From positions 1 through 7,523 of the forward strand of contig CALGMC010000058.1 in the NCBI GenBank assembly GCA_937959145.1: 7,523 nucleotides of DNA, in the 5' to 3' direction. Under the pieces are notes generated by a model that ran no database searches, was not told the DNA's origin, and worked only from the letters and a program-made list of their open reading frames with translations. This document shows positions 1 to 7,467 of this stretch, one piece after another. A program made the position numbers and the translations under genes. This stretch comes from an uncultured Chlorobiales bacterium. Lineage in GTDB: Bacteria; Bacteroidota; Chlorobiia; Chlorobiales; Thermochlorobacteraceae. Position 1 is the stretch's first letter. Each line of letters opens with the position of its first letter.

Positions 1-2115
1 GGCGTTTATGGTGCGCTTGGCAACTACGAAATGGCAATCGCAATGGCAAGGCAAACGATTGATATGCGGCGAGAACTCGGCGATAGTCAAGGGCTTGCAT
101 CTGCGTTGCTCAACATAGGCAATGCGTGCTTGCGCCAACGCCAATTTGAAGACGCCTTGCGCTACTACAACGAAAGCCTACAATGTTGCCAAGAAGCAGG
201 TCTCAAACGCGGGCAGGGCGCGGCATACTACGCCATCAGCAACGTCTATGCGGAACAAGAGCGATTCGAAGACGCCATGCCTAACTTTGAAAAAGCACTG
301 GCATTAACGACGGAACATCACGACACAAACAACCGAATCTTCGCGCTTCAAGCCATCGGGAAAATTTATGCCAAGAAGGCATTTTCAAAATTCAACATCG
401 AGAAAGCCCTCGCGCTTCTTGACGATGCGCTCAAAGAAGCCGAGTCGCTCCAAAATAAACGCGCTATTTATTCCATTCTCAAAGAATTAGCGATTGCACA
501 TGAAACCAATGGAAACTTTGAAGAATCGCTTCGCTATGAGCGTGCCTACCGTGATTTGAGAGACGAACTCGTCGGCGAAGAACAGCAAAAGCGCACGCAA
601 TCGTTGATGATTCTTCACAAGACTGAGCAAGCCAAAAAAGATGCAGAACTCGAACGCCTCAAAAACATTGAACTTGCCAACGCCTTGAAAAACGTCGAGG
701 AAGCCAACGCTTTCAAAACTGAACTCTTAGGCATCGCCGCACACGACCTCAAAAACCCGCTTCAAGTCATTCAAGGCTTTGCCGCACTCATTGAGGAAGG
801 AGATAACGGCGAGCAGGCAAAACAATTTGCGAAGACGATTCAATCGTCCTCAACACGAATGCTCAAACTCATCAAAGATTTGCTCGAAACCGCCGCATTA
901 GATTCGGGCAAACTCGACCTCAATAAAACGCCGACGAATGTTGCGGATTTGCTTCGCGCCGTTGCCGAACACAATCGACCAAACGCCGAAAAGAAATCGC
1001 AAACGATTGAACTCGACCTTGCTCAAAATTGCCTCGCCGAACTCGATGTAGAACGCATGCGCGAAGTCTTTGAAAACCTCGTCTCCAACGCCATCAAGTA
1101 CTCGCCCAAAGGCAAGCGGATTCAAGTGAGCATGAGGCGTGAAGGAGAAATGGTGTGCGTGGCAGTCAAAGATGAAGGACAAGGTTTGACGGAAGCCGAT
1201 AAAGAAAAACTTTTCGGAAAGTTTCAGCGGCTCTCGGCGCGACCAACGGGCGGAGAAAGTTCAACAGGATTGGGCTTATCGATTGTCAAGCAACTCGTAG
1301 AATTGCACGGCGGCAAAGTGTGGGCAGAGTCGGACGGCAAAGATAAAGGCGCAACGTTTTTCGTCGAGTTGCCAATTCTTGAAATTGAACAACAAGTCGA
1401 GAGTGCCAAAAAAGAAACGACGACCGCGCCAACGCGCAAGGCGATTCAGCATCGCGCTTCGGCTCGGCGCAAAAAATCGGCTCAAAAGAAAATTCGCGTC
1501 TCGGTGGTCGAAGACCTCGTCGAGTTTCGCGACCGCATGGTCAACTTGCTCTCAAATGCCGAAGGGATTGAATTTAGAGGCGAATTTGGTTCGGTGGAAG
1601 ATGCCTTGATTGCAATGCCTGAAGTCGACGTGGTGCTAATGGACATTGGCTTGCCCGGGATGTCGGGCATTGAAGCGATTGCAAAAGTGAAAGAAAAATT
1701 TCCTGACTCGAAAATCATCATGCTGACGGTTTTCAACGATGATAAGCACATTTCGCGAGCGATAATGGCGGGCGCAAGCGGCTATCTTTTGAAGAACTCG
1801 CCCCATCATCAAATTCTCGAGGCAATTACGCAAGCAATCGAGGGCGGCATGCCGATTTCGGCGGGCGTTGCCATGCGAATCATTCGGTTGTTTCAACAAT
1901 ATGCACCGCCTGAAAACTCGTACGTTGGGCTGACCAAACGCGAAAAAGAAATTCTCGCCTTGCTTGTCGAGGGCTTATCCTTCACGCAAATTTCCGACAA
2001 ACTCTTCATCAGTTTCAACACGGTTGTCAATCACATGCGAAATGTGTATGAAAAATTGCATGTGCATTCCAAATCGGAAGTGATTGCCAAAGCCATTCGA
2101 GAAGGATTGATTTAA
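1..2115 (+). CDS. Cytoplasmic TPR / histidine kinase / receiver / LuxR-HTH hybrid regulator (5' end outside window)
   Basis: This is a one-chain two-component system: a kinase that should autophosphorylate on His, pass the phosphate to its own receiver and control DNA binding. Residues are numbered from the Met codon at 31, but the frame is open to base 1 and already TPR-like there, so the true start lies upstream. TPR-like helical pairs span about 20-183, followed by a charged coiled coil at about 176-228. HisKA carries H238 in AAHDLKNPL. HATPase_c shows the N box (N353), G1 box DEGQG (381-385), F box (KLFGKF) and G2 box GLGLS (413-417). A Lys/Arg/Ala-rich linker (about 456-488) precedes a receiver with acidic pair E494/D495, phospho-acceptor D538, T566 and K588. 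A LuxR/GerE HTH (about 632-694) ends the protein. No membrane segment is visible in this part, so it is probably cytosolic, sensing through the TPRs (inference). The signal and target genes are unknown. Confidence 0.93.
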   Translation, partial: GVYGALGNYEMAIAMARQTIDMRRELGDSQGLASALLNIGNACLRQRQFEDALRYYNESLQCCQEAGLKRGQGAAYYAISNVYAEQERFEDAMPNFEKALALTTEHHDTNNRIFALQAIGKIYAKKAFSKFNIEKALALLDDALKEAESLQNKRAIYSILKELAIAHETNGNFEESLRYERAYRDLRDELVGEEQQKRTQSLMILHKTEQAKKDAELERLKNIELANALKNVEEANAFKTELLGIAAHDLKNPLQVIQGFAALIEEGDNGEQAKQFAKTIQSSSTRMLKLIKDLLETAALDSGKLDLNKTPTNVADLLRAVAEHNRPNAEKKSQTIELDLAQNCLAELDVERMREVFENLVSNAIKYSPKGKRIQVSMRREGEMVCVAVKDEGQGLTEADKEKLFGKFQRLSARPTGGESSTGLGLSIVKQLVELHGGKVWAESDGKDKGATFFVELPILEIEQQVESAKKETTTAPTRKAIQHRASARRKKSAQKKIRVSVVEDLVEFRDRMVNLLSNAEGIEFRGEFGSVEDALIAMPEVDVVLMDIGLPGMSGIEAIAKVKEKFPDSKIIMLTVFNDDKHISRAIMAGASGYLLKNSPHHQILEAITQAIEGGMPISAGVAMRIIRLFQQYAPPENSYVGLTKREKEILALLVEGLSFTQISDKLFISFNTVVNHMRNVYEKLHVHSKSEVIAKAIREGLI

Positions 2116-2139
2116 GCAATTCTCCACCTGCGCTCTTAC

Positions 2140-2161
2140 AACTCGGCGATTGAGAGTTTTT
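2140..2161 (+). terminator. Weak terminator-like hairpin after the hybrid kinase gene
   Basis: AACTC (2140-2144) can pair with GAGTT (2154-2158) around a 9-base loop, and the T run extends to 2161. It lies 25 bases after the kinase stop codon. The stem is short and AT-rich, and an alternative CTCT/AGAG pairing overlaps it, so it may be chance. If it is not real, the kinase gene and mutS could be co-transcribed. Confidence 0.25.
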
Positions 2162-2220
2162 CCGTATTATTTCGCCGCAACTCCAAAGAATTGATTTTCC
2201 AAACGCATCGAAACTTCACA

Positions 2221-4860
2221 GTGGCAAAGCGCGACGAAACGCCGCTCATGCGGCAATACGATAAAATCAAATCGCAATATCCGAACGTGATTCTGCTCTT
2301 TCGCGTCGGCGATTTTTACGAAACATTTTATGATGATGCGAAGGAAGTCTCGAACGCGCTCGGCATTGTCTTGACGAAACGCTCAAATGGTGCGGCGGCA
2401 GATGTGCCGCTGGCAGGCTTCCCACAACACGCGCTCGAGAACTATGTGGCAAGGCTCGTGAAAAAAGGATTTCGCGTGGCAGTCTGTGAGCAAATGGAAG
2501 ACCCGAAATTTGCGCGCGGCATTGTCAAGCGCGAAGTGGTCGACATCGTTACGCCCGGCGTCAATTTCAGCGACCGACTGCTCGACGAAAAAAAGAACAA
2601 CTACCTCTGCGCTGTTCATTTCCAAAAAGAGCGTCAGTTTGAGTTTGTTGGTGTGGCGTTCATTGATGTAACCACAGCAGAATTTCAAGCCACAGAAGTT
2701 ACCGCTCCAAAACTCAAAGAAGTTTTAGAGACCATTCAGCCGTCGGAAATCATCATCTCCAAAAAGCAGAAAGAGCGAAAAGCCTTGCTCTCCGAAGCGA
2801 TGGGGCGCGAAATGCCCTTCACCGAATTGGACGAGTGGCTGTTTAGTTTGGATTACGCCGAACAAACCCTGCGCAATCACTTCAAAACGCATTCGCTCAA
2901 AGGCTTCGGCATTGAAGAGATGCCCGCCGCCAAAGTCGCCGCCTCCGTCATTCTCAACTATCTCGAAGAAACCCAGCGCGGCAAACTGCAATACATTCAA
3001 CGCCTCTCGCGGTTTGAAACAGGCACGCTCGTTGCGCTCGATGTTCAAACCAAACGCAATTTGGAAATTATTGCGTCAATGCACGATGGCTCGCGCGATG
3101 GCACGCTTATCGATGTGCTGGATAAAACGCAAACCGCAATGGGCGCACGCTTGTTCAAGAAATGGCTTGCGCGTCCGTCTCGCGATGTATCGCTCATTCA
3201 GGAACGGCTCGATGCAATCGAAGAACTCAAAGAGAATCGCACCTTGCGCCGTGAAGTGCGCGAATCGCTCAAAAAAATGTGCGACCTTGAACGTGCCCTC
3301 TCGCGCATTGCAACTCATCGTGCGAATCCAAAAGAAGTGCTTGCGCTCAGTGCCTCGCTTCGCGAATTGCCATCGCTAAAAACGGTGCTGGCTTCTGTGC
3401 AATCCACGATGCTCCAATCAATTCACGCGCAACTCGATGAATGCGCCGACCTTGCACAGAAAATCGACGACGCACTCTCACCCGATGCGCCCGTTAATGT
3501 GGCTGACGGCGGCGTCATTAAACAAGGCTACAACGCCGAACTTGACGACTACCGCGACACTGCCAATAACGCCAAAGACCGATTGCTCCAAATTCAAACC
3601 GAAGAGCGCGAGAAAACGGGCATTGCTTCGCTCAAAGTGCTTTACAACAAAGTCTTCGGCTATTACATCGAAATCAGCAACGCCAATAAATCCAAAGTGC
3701 CAAGCCACTACGAGCGCAAGCAAACGATGGTCAATGCCGAGCGATACACCATTCCTGTTCTGAAAGAGCTCGAGCAAAAAATTTTAACCGCCGAAGAAAA
3801 AATGGGCGAATTGGAAGCACGATTGTTCAGCGAATTGCGCCAAGCGATTGCATCGGAATCGGAACGCCTTCAACAAAATGCCACTGCTCTTGCGTCGCTC
3901 GATTGCCTTGCTTCGCTGGCTGAATGTGCCGAGCAATACGATTACGTCAAGCCAATCGTGAGCGAAACGGATAGCATCATCATCAAAGACGGACGCCACC
4001 CTGTTTTGGAACGCCTCATGCCCGAAGGCGAAAAGTATGTGCCGAACGATTGCACGCTCAACCGCGAAGAGCGCGTGCTTATCATTACAGGACCAAACAT
4101 GGCAGGCAAAAGTTCATACTTGCGTCAAGTCGGGTTGATTGTCTTGCTGGCGCAAGTGGGCAGTTTCGTGCCTGCATCGAGTGCGGAGATTGGCATTGTC
4201 GATAAAATTTTCACGCGCGTTGGTGCGTCTGACAATCTCGCCGCTGGTGAAAGCACCTTCCTTGTCGAGATGAACGAAGCGGCAAACATCTTGAACAATG
4301 CCACAGAAAAAAGTTTGATTTTGCTCGATGAAATCGGACGCGGCACGAGCACCTACGACGGCATGTCGATCGCATGGGCAATGACCGAGCACATTCACAA
4401 TCACATCGGCGCGAAAACGCTTTTCGCTACGCACTATCACGAACTTGCCGAATTAGAAGAGCATCTTGTAGCAGTGAAGAATTACAACGCTACGGTGGCT
4501 GAAACAGCAGATAAGGTCATCTTTCTCCGAAAAATTGCGCGGGGCGCGGCGGATAACAGCTACGGAATTGAAGTGGCGAAAATGGCAGGCTTACCCCAAC
4601 AAGTTATTTCACGTGCAAAAGAAATTTTGGCTGAACTCGAGTCGCGTGAGGAACTTCCTGAAACGGCAAACAAAGCCGCAGTTAAAAACAAGGTCAAAGC
4701 CATCAAACCCAAAACGCCTGATTTGCAAATCTCGCTTTTTGAAATCGGCGATACGAAACTCAAAGACGCACTCCAAAAACTTGACCTCAATAAACTCACG
4801 CCGATTGAAGCGATGATGAAACTTGTTGAGCTCAAACAGATGGCGGAAGACGGGTTGTAA
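2221..4860 (+). CDS. mutS: DNA mismatch repair protein MutS
   Basis: MutS binds mismatches and small loops in DNA and, as an ATP-driven sliding clamp, recruits MutL to start strand-directed repair. Numbered from the GTG at 2221 (879 aa; E. coli MutS has 853), the mismatch-reading motif GDFYE places Phe32 and Glu34 at the usual sites. The connector, lever and clamp domains follow; the clamp contains the FGYYIEIS and RKQTMVNAERY blocks near 478-510. The ATPase has Walker A GPNMAGKS (624-631), the DNLAAGEST signature (671-679), Walker B LLDE (D703/E704) and the THYHE switch (H738). A QISLF pentapeptide (836-840) fits the beta-clamp binding motif. The start is uncertain: TTG at 2191, GTG at 2221 and ATG at 2248 are all in frame with no clear ribosome site. 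GTG gives MAKRDETPLMRQY, closest to the family's N-terminus. All key residues are present, so it should be functional. No mutL is nearby. Confidence 0.96.
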   Translation: MAKRDETPLMRQYDKIKSQYPNVILLFRVGDFYETFYDDAKEVSNALGIVLTKRSNGAAADVPLAGFPQHALENYVARLVKKGFRVAVCEQMEDPKFARGIVKREVVDIVTPGVNFSDRLLDEKKNNYLCAVHFQKERQFEFVGVAFIDVTTAEFQATEVTAPKLKEVLETIQPSEIIISKKQKERKALLSEAMGREMPFTELDEWLFSLDYAEQTLRNHFKTHSLKGFGIEEMPAAKVAASVILNYLEETQRGKLQYIQRLSRFETGTLVALDVQTKRNLEIIASMHDGSRDGTLIDVLDKTQTAMGARLFKKWLARPSRDVSLIQERLDAIEELKENRTLRREVRESLKKMCDLERALSRIATHRANPKEVLALSASLRELPSLKTVLASVQSTMLQSIHAQLDECADLAQKIDDALSPDAPVNVADGGVIKQGYNAELDDYRDTANNAKDRLLQIQTEEREKTGIASLKVLYNKVFGYYIEISNANKSKVPSHYERKQTMVNAERYTIPVLKELEQKILTAEEKMGELEARLFSELRQAIASESERLQQNATALASLDCLASLAECAEQYDYVKPIVSETDSIIIKDGRHPVLERLMPEGEKYVPNDCTLNREERVLIITGPNMAGKSSYLRQVGLIVLLAQVGSFVPASSAEIGIVDKIFTRVGASDNLAAGESTFLVEMNEAANILNNATEKSLILLDEIGRGTSTYDGMSIAWAMTEHIHNHIGAKTLFATHYHELAELEEHLVAVKNYNATVAETADKVIFLRKIARGAADNSYGIEVAKMAGLPQQVISRAKEILAELESREELPETANKAAVKNKVKAIKPKTPDLQISLFEIGDTKLKDALQKLDLNKLTPIEAMMKLVELKQMAEDGL

Positions 4861-4882
4861 GAATTGCTGAAGGGTAATTAAA

Positions 4883-4926
4883 AATCCCGCTCTGCCTTGC
4901 CATTACAGCTCTGCAAAAGCGGGATT
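4883..4926 (-). terminator. Rho-independent-type terminator of pnp
   Basis: A perfect 9-bp inverted repeat, AATCCCGCT (4883-4891) with AGCGGGATT (4918-4926), encloses a 26-base loop. On the minus strand the second arm runs into a T-tract (AGCGGGATTTTTAATT), the usual intrinsic terminator layout, beginning 32 bases after the pnp stop. On the plus strand no T run follows, so any effect on mutS transcripts would be as a 3'-end stabilising hairpin. The large loop lowers confidence somewhat. Confidence 0.65.
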
Positions 4927-4933
4927 CAACCAT

Positions 4934-4958
4934 GTCAAGAAAATCAAGTCAAGAAAAT
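4934..4958. repeat. 11-bp direct repeat next to the pnp stop codon
   Basis: GTCAAGAAAAT occurs at 4934-4944 and again at 4948-4958, separated by CAA, giving a 14-base period. The second copy directly abuts the pnp stop codon (complement of 4959-4961). It looks like a small local duplication, and no function is evident. Confidence 0.6.
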
Positions 4959-7226
4959 TTATTGACGAGGTGGGCGTCGGTCGTCGCGCCGACCGTTTCC
5001 GCGTCCTCCATCGCGATTGAACGAGCCTTCGGGACGTGGCTCACGCGGCGGACGTTCAACATAGCCTTCGGGCTTTGGAAGCAAGGCTTTCGCTGAAAGT
5101 TTGAGCCGCGTTTTGCCTGTCTTCGGGTCTTTCTGAACATCGATAAGTTTAACGGCAATGCGCTCACCCGCTTTGAGTTTATCGCTGGCTCTGGCAACGC
5201 GCTCATGTGAAATTTCAGAAATGTGAAGCAGTCCTTCCATTTTTGGCAGAATCTCCACGAATGCGCCGAGTTCATCGCGAACTTCTTTGACAAGCGCGTT
5301 TTCATAAACCGTTCCAACCTCAGGCTCGCTCGTCAGTTGCTTGATGCGTGCCATAGCGCGTTCTGCGCCTTCGCCGCTCGTCGAAGCAATCGTTACCGTG
5401 CCGTCGTCGGCAATGTCGATTTCTGTTCCTGTTTCGGCAATAATGCCGCGAATGGTTTCGCCACCTTTTCCAATGACGGCACCAATGGCGTCGACAGGAA
5501 TTTGCATTGTCGTCAGGCGTGGTGCGTATTTGGAGAGTTCAGGGCGCGGTGCGGCGATGGCTTTTTCCATTTCCCCAAGAATGTGCAATCTGCCTTGTTT
5601 GGCTTGTTCTAACGCTTTGATGAGAATATCGTAATCAAGTCCATCGATTTTGATGTCCATTTGGCAAGCCGTGATTCCATCTTTTGTGCCTGCAACTTTG
5701 AAGTCCATATCGCCCAGATGGTCTTCGTTGCCGAGAATGTCAGAGAGAATCGCGTATCGGTCGCCTTCTTTGATAAGTCCCATCGCAATGCCCGCCACAG
5801 GTTTCTTAATAGGGACGCCTGCGTCCATGACGGCTAATGTGCCACCGCAAACCGACGCCATCGAAGAAGAGCCATTTGATTCCAAGATATCGGAGACGAT
5901 GCGCATGGTGTAAGGAAACTCCGTTTCACTTGGCAACATCACTTTAATCGCACGCTCGGCAAGGTTTCCGTGCCCGATTTCGCGCCGACCGACGCCGGTC
6001 ATTCTGCCGACTTCGCCAACTGAAAATGGTGGAAAATTGTAATGAAGCATAAATCGCTTTTCAGGCTCTTCGACGAGCGTGTCGACAAGTTGTGCATCTT
6101 TGCTCGTGCCGAGTGTCAGTGTAACGAGGGCTTGCGTTTCGCCCCGCGTAAAGAGTGCAGAGCCGTGCGCGCGTGGAAGCAAGCCAAGCTCGATCGAGAT
6201 TGGACGAATGGTAGTAAGGTCGCGTCCATCGAGACGCTTGCCGCCGTTTAGGACGACTTCACGCATGGCTTTCTTTTCGAGGTCGTGAATGTAGCCTTTG
6301 ATAACTTTTTCATTGAGGTAAATCGCCTTTTCGGGATTGGCGGCGAGAACCTCGTCCGTGATTTCAGCCTTGAATTTCTCGAGGGTTGATTTCAGGGTTT
6401 CATCGTAGATGGCTTTGGTTCTATCGGCGCGTTCTTCTTTTTGAAGCGGCTCTTGGGCGAGGGTGTAAAGCTTATCGTAACAAGCAGATTTGATAAAATC
6501 TGTTAAGTCGTTAGGAAGTGTAAGCGGCGTGAAAGTTCGCTTTGGCTTTCCACATTCTTTCATCATCTCTTCAATCACGGCGCATATTTTTTTGATGACC
6601 TCGTGCCCAAACTTAATTGCGGCAAGCATATCGGCTTCGGAAATTTCCTGCATCTCGCCTTCAAGCATGCAAATGGTATCTTTCGTGCCGCCGATGCAAA
6701 TATCCATATCAGAGTCATCTAATTCTTCGGTGTGCGGATTAACGATGAACTCGCCGTTGACTCTGCCGACGCGCACTTCCGCCATTGGCGTATAAAAAGG
6801 AATATCGGAAAAGCACAATGCCGCCGAAGCCGCTACGCCACCGAGCACATCGGCATCGTTAGTGCGGTCAGAAGAAATGACGCTGGCGACAATTTGCGTC
6901 TCGTTGTAAAATCCATCAGGGAAGAGAGGACGCAAAGCTCGGTCAATGAGGCGTGCCGAAAGGATTTCTTTTTCAGACGGCTTACCCTCTCGCTTAACAA
7001 AGCCGCCCGGAAACCGACCCGCCGCCGAGTATTTCTCACGAAACTCAACTTGAAGTGGAAAAAAATCTTGATTCGGTGCCGCCTCTTTCTTTGCAACAGC
7101 GGTTGCTAAAATCATGGTGTCTTCCATTGAAACAACCACAGCACCGTCGGCTTGCTTTGCCATTTTGCCCGTTTCAATTTTCAGGACTTTTCCTTGTCCT
7201 AAATCAATTTCTCTTGTAAAAACCAT
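4959..7226 (-). CDS. pnp: Polynucleotide phosphorylase (polyribonucleotide nucleotidyltransferase)
   Basis: PNPase degrades RNA 3' to 5' with phosphate, releasing nucleoside diphosphates, and can add 3' tails in reverse. It forms a ring-shaped trimer in the cytoplasm. The 755-aa protein has the full family order: RNase PH 1 (about 10-145), the all-alpha linker (about 240-320), catalytic RNase PH 2 (about 325-545), KH (about 572-630, GxxG loop GKGG 586-589) and S1 (about 636-712). Catalytic D502, D508 and K510 lie in EDHLGDMDFK, equivalent to E. coli D486, D492 and K494. The phosphate-binding serines are S453-S455 in NGSSSMASVCG. The RNA-contacting FFRR loop of the E. coli enzyme reads FVKR (76-79) here. 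The tail from about 720 is Pro/Arg/Gly-rich and probably disordered. The ATG at 7224-7226 fits the family's N-terminus, although no Shine-Dalgarno site is clear. It converges with mutS; rpsO, a frequent neighbour in other bacteria, is not seen. Confidence 0.97.
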   Translation of the reverse strand: MVFTREIDLGQGKVLKIETGKMAKQADGAVVVSMEDTMILATAVAKKEAAPNQDFFPLQVEFREKYSAAGRFPGGFVKREGKPSEKEILSARLIDRALRPLFPDGFYNETQIVASVISSDRTNDADVLGGVAASAALCFSDIPFYTPMAEVRVGRVNGEFIVNPHTEELDDSDMDICIGGTKDTICMLEGEMQEISEADMLAAIKFGHEVIKKICAVIEEMMKECGKPKRTFTPLTLPNDLTDFIKSACYDKLYTLAQEPLQKEERADRTKAIYDETLKSTLEKFKAEITDEVLAANPEKAIYLNEKVIKGYIHDLEKKAMREVVLNGGKRLDGRDLTTIRPISIELGLLPRAHGSALFTRGETQALVTLTLGTSKDAQLVDTLVEEPEKRFMLHYNFPPFSVGEVGRMTGVGRREIGHGNLAERAIKVMLPSETEFPYTMRIVSDILESNGSSSMASVCGGTLAVMDAGVPIKKPVAGIAMGLIKEGDRYAILSDILGNEDHLGDMDFKVAGTKDGITACQMDIKIDGLDYDILIKALEQAKQGRLHILGEMEKAIAAPRPELSKYAPRLTTMQIPVDAIGAVIGKGGETIRGIIAETGTEIDIADDGTVTIASTSGEGAERAMARIKQLTSEPEVGTVYENALVKEVRDELGAFVEILPKMEGLLHISEISHERVARASDKLKAGERIAVKLIDVQKDPKTGKTRLKLSAKALLPKPEGYVERPPREPRPEGSFNRDGGRGNGRRDDRRPPRQ

Positions 7227-7247
7227 TGTTTGAATTGCGATTAGTTA

Positions 7248-7268
7248 CAGCGCGACCGTTTCGCGCCA
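7248..7268 (-). promoter_or_regulatory. GC-rich hairpin in the pnp 5' leader
   Basis: In the pnp mRNA sense, GCGCGA (7266-7261) and TCGCGC (7255-7250) form a perfect 6-bp stem around the 5-base loop AACGG, extendable by two G-U pairs to 7268/7248. It lies about 21 bases before the pnp start codon. Leader stem-loops are used for PNPase autoregulation in E. coli; a similar role here is only inference. Confidence 0.5.
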
Positions 7269-7387
7269 AAGGCTATCTTTTATTTTGAAGCGGGCGAATA
7301 TAGAGAATATGTAGGGGTTTGTGAAACCATGCATCACTTAACAGCATGCCACTTTTTGAAAAACGCCCGAAAAAATCCTATAAAAAT

Positions 7388-7418
7388 TTTGAAAATCAAA
7401 TCGAAACCTCTACCTTTG
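7388..7418 (+). promoter_or_regulatory. Bacteroidota-type promoter (TTTG-N19-TAnnTTTG) facing right
   Basis: TTTG at 7388-7391 is followed after 19 bases by TACCTTTG at 7411-7418, an exact match to the -33/-7 promoter consensus of Bacteroidota (TTTG and TAnnTTTG at about this spacing). The context TACCTTTGCA is also typical. Transcription would start near 7422-7426 and run out of the window. It points away from pnp and so belongs to an unseen gene on the right. Confidence 0.7.
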
Positions 7419-7467
7419 CAGTCCTTTTTGGAAGGTAACGCCGCCAAAAACACACTGCATATTCGCT

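Noticed and set aside
898..1182. Antisense reading frame inside the kinase domain
   Set aside because: The opposite strand codes for an unbroken, conserved HATPase region, so this frame is a by-product of its codon use.
2150..2170. TTGAGA and TATTAT upstream of mutS as a sigma70-like promoter
   Set aside because: The spacing is only about 9 bases, far below the usual 16-18, and no TAnnTTTG match lies there.
2113..2190. mutS frame is open back to the kinase stop codon, suggesting a readthrough kinase-MutS fusion
   Set aside because: Only about 25 codons separate them and a stop-free run of that length is common by chance. The intervening residues look like neither family and there is no readthrough signal.
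4949..5317. 122-codon reading frame antiparallel to mutS and overlapping the pnp 3' end in another frame
   Set aside because: It is a shadow of the strongly supported pnp gene, with no recognisable domain or start context.
7268..7276. TAgccTTTG on the minus strand as a Bacteroidota-type pnp promoter
   Set aside because: It has three bases between TA and TTTG instead of two, and no TTG lies at the expected upstream distance.
7328..7348. CATGC/GCATG inverted repeat between the pnp leader and the rightward promoter
   Set aside because: Only 5 bp with an 11-base loop, with flanking bases that do not pair. Expected by chance in a region of this size.
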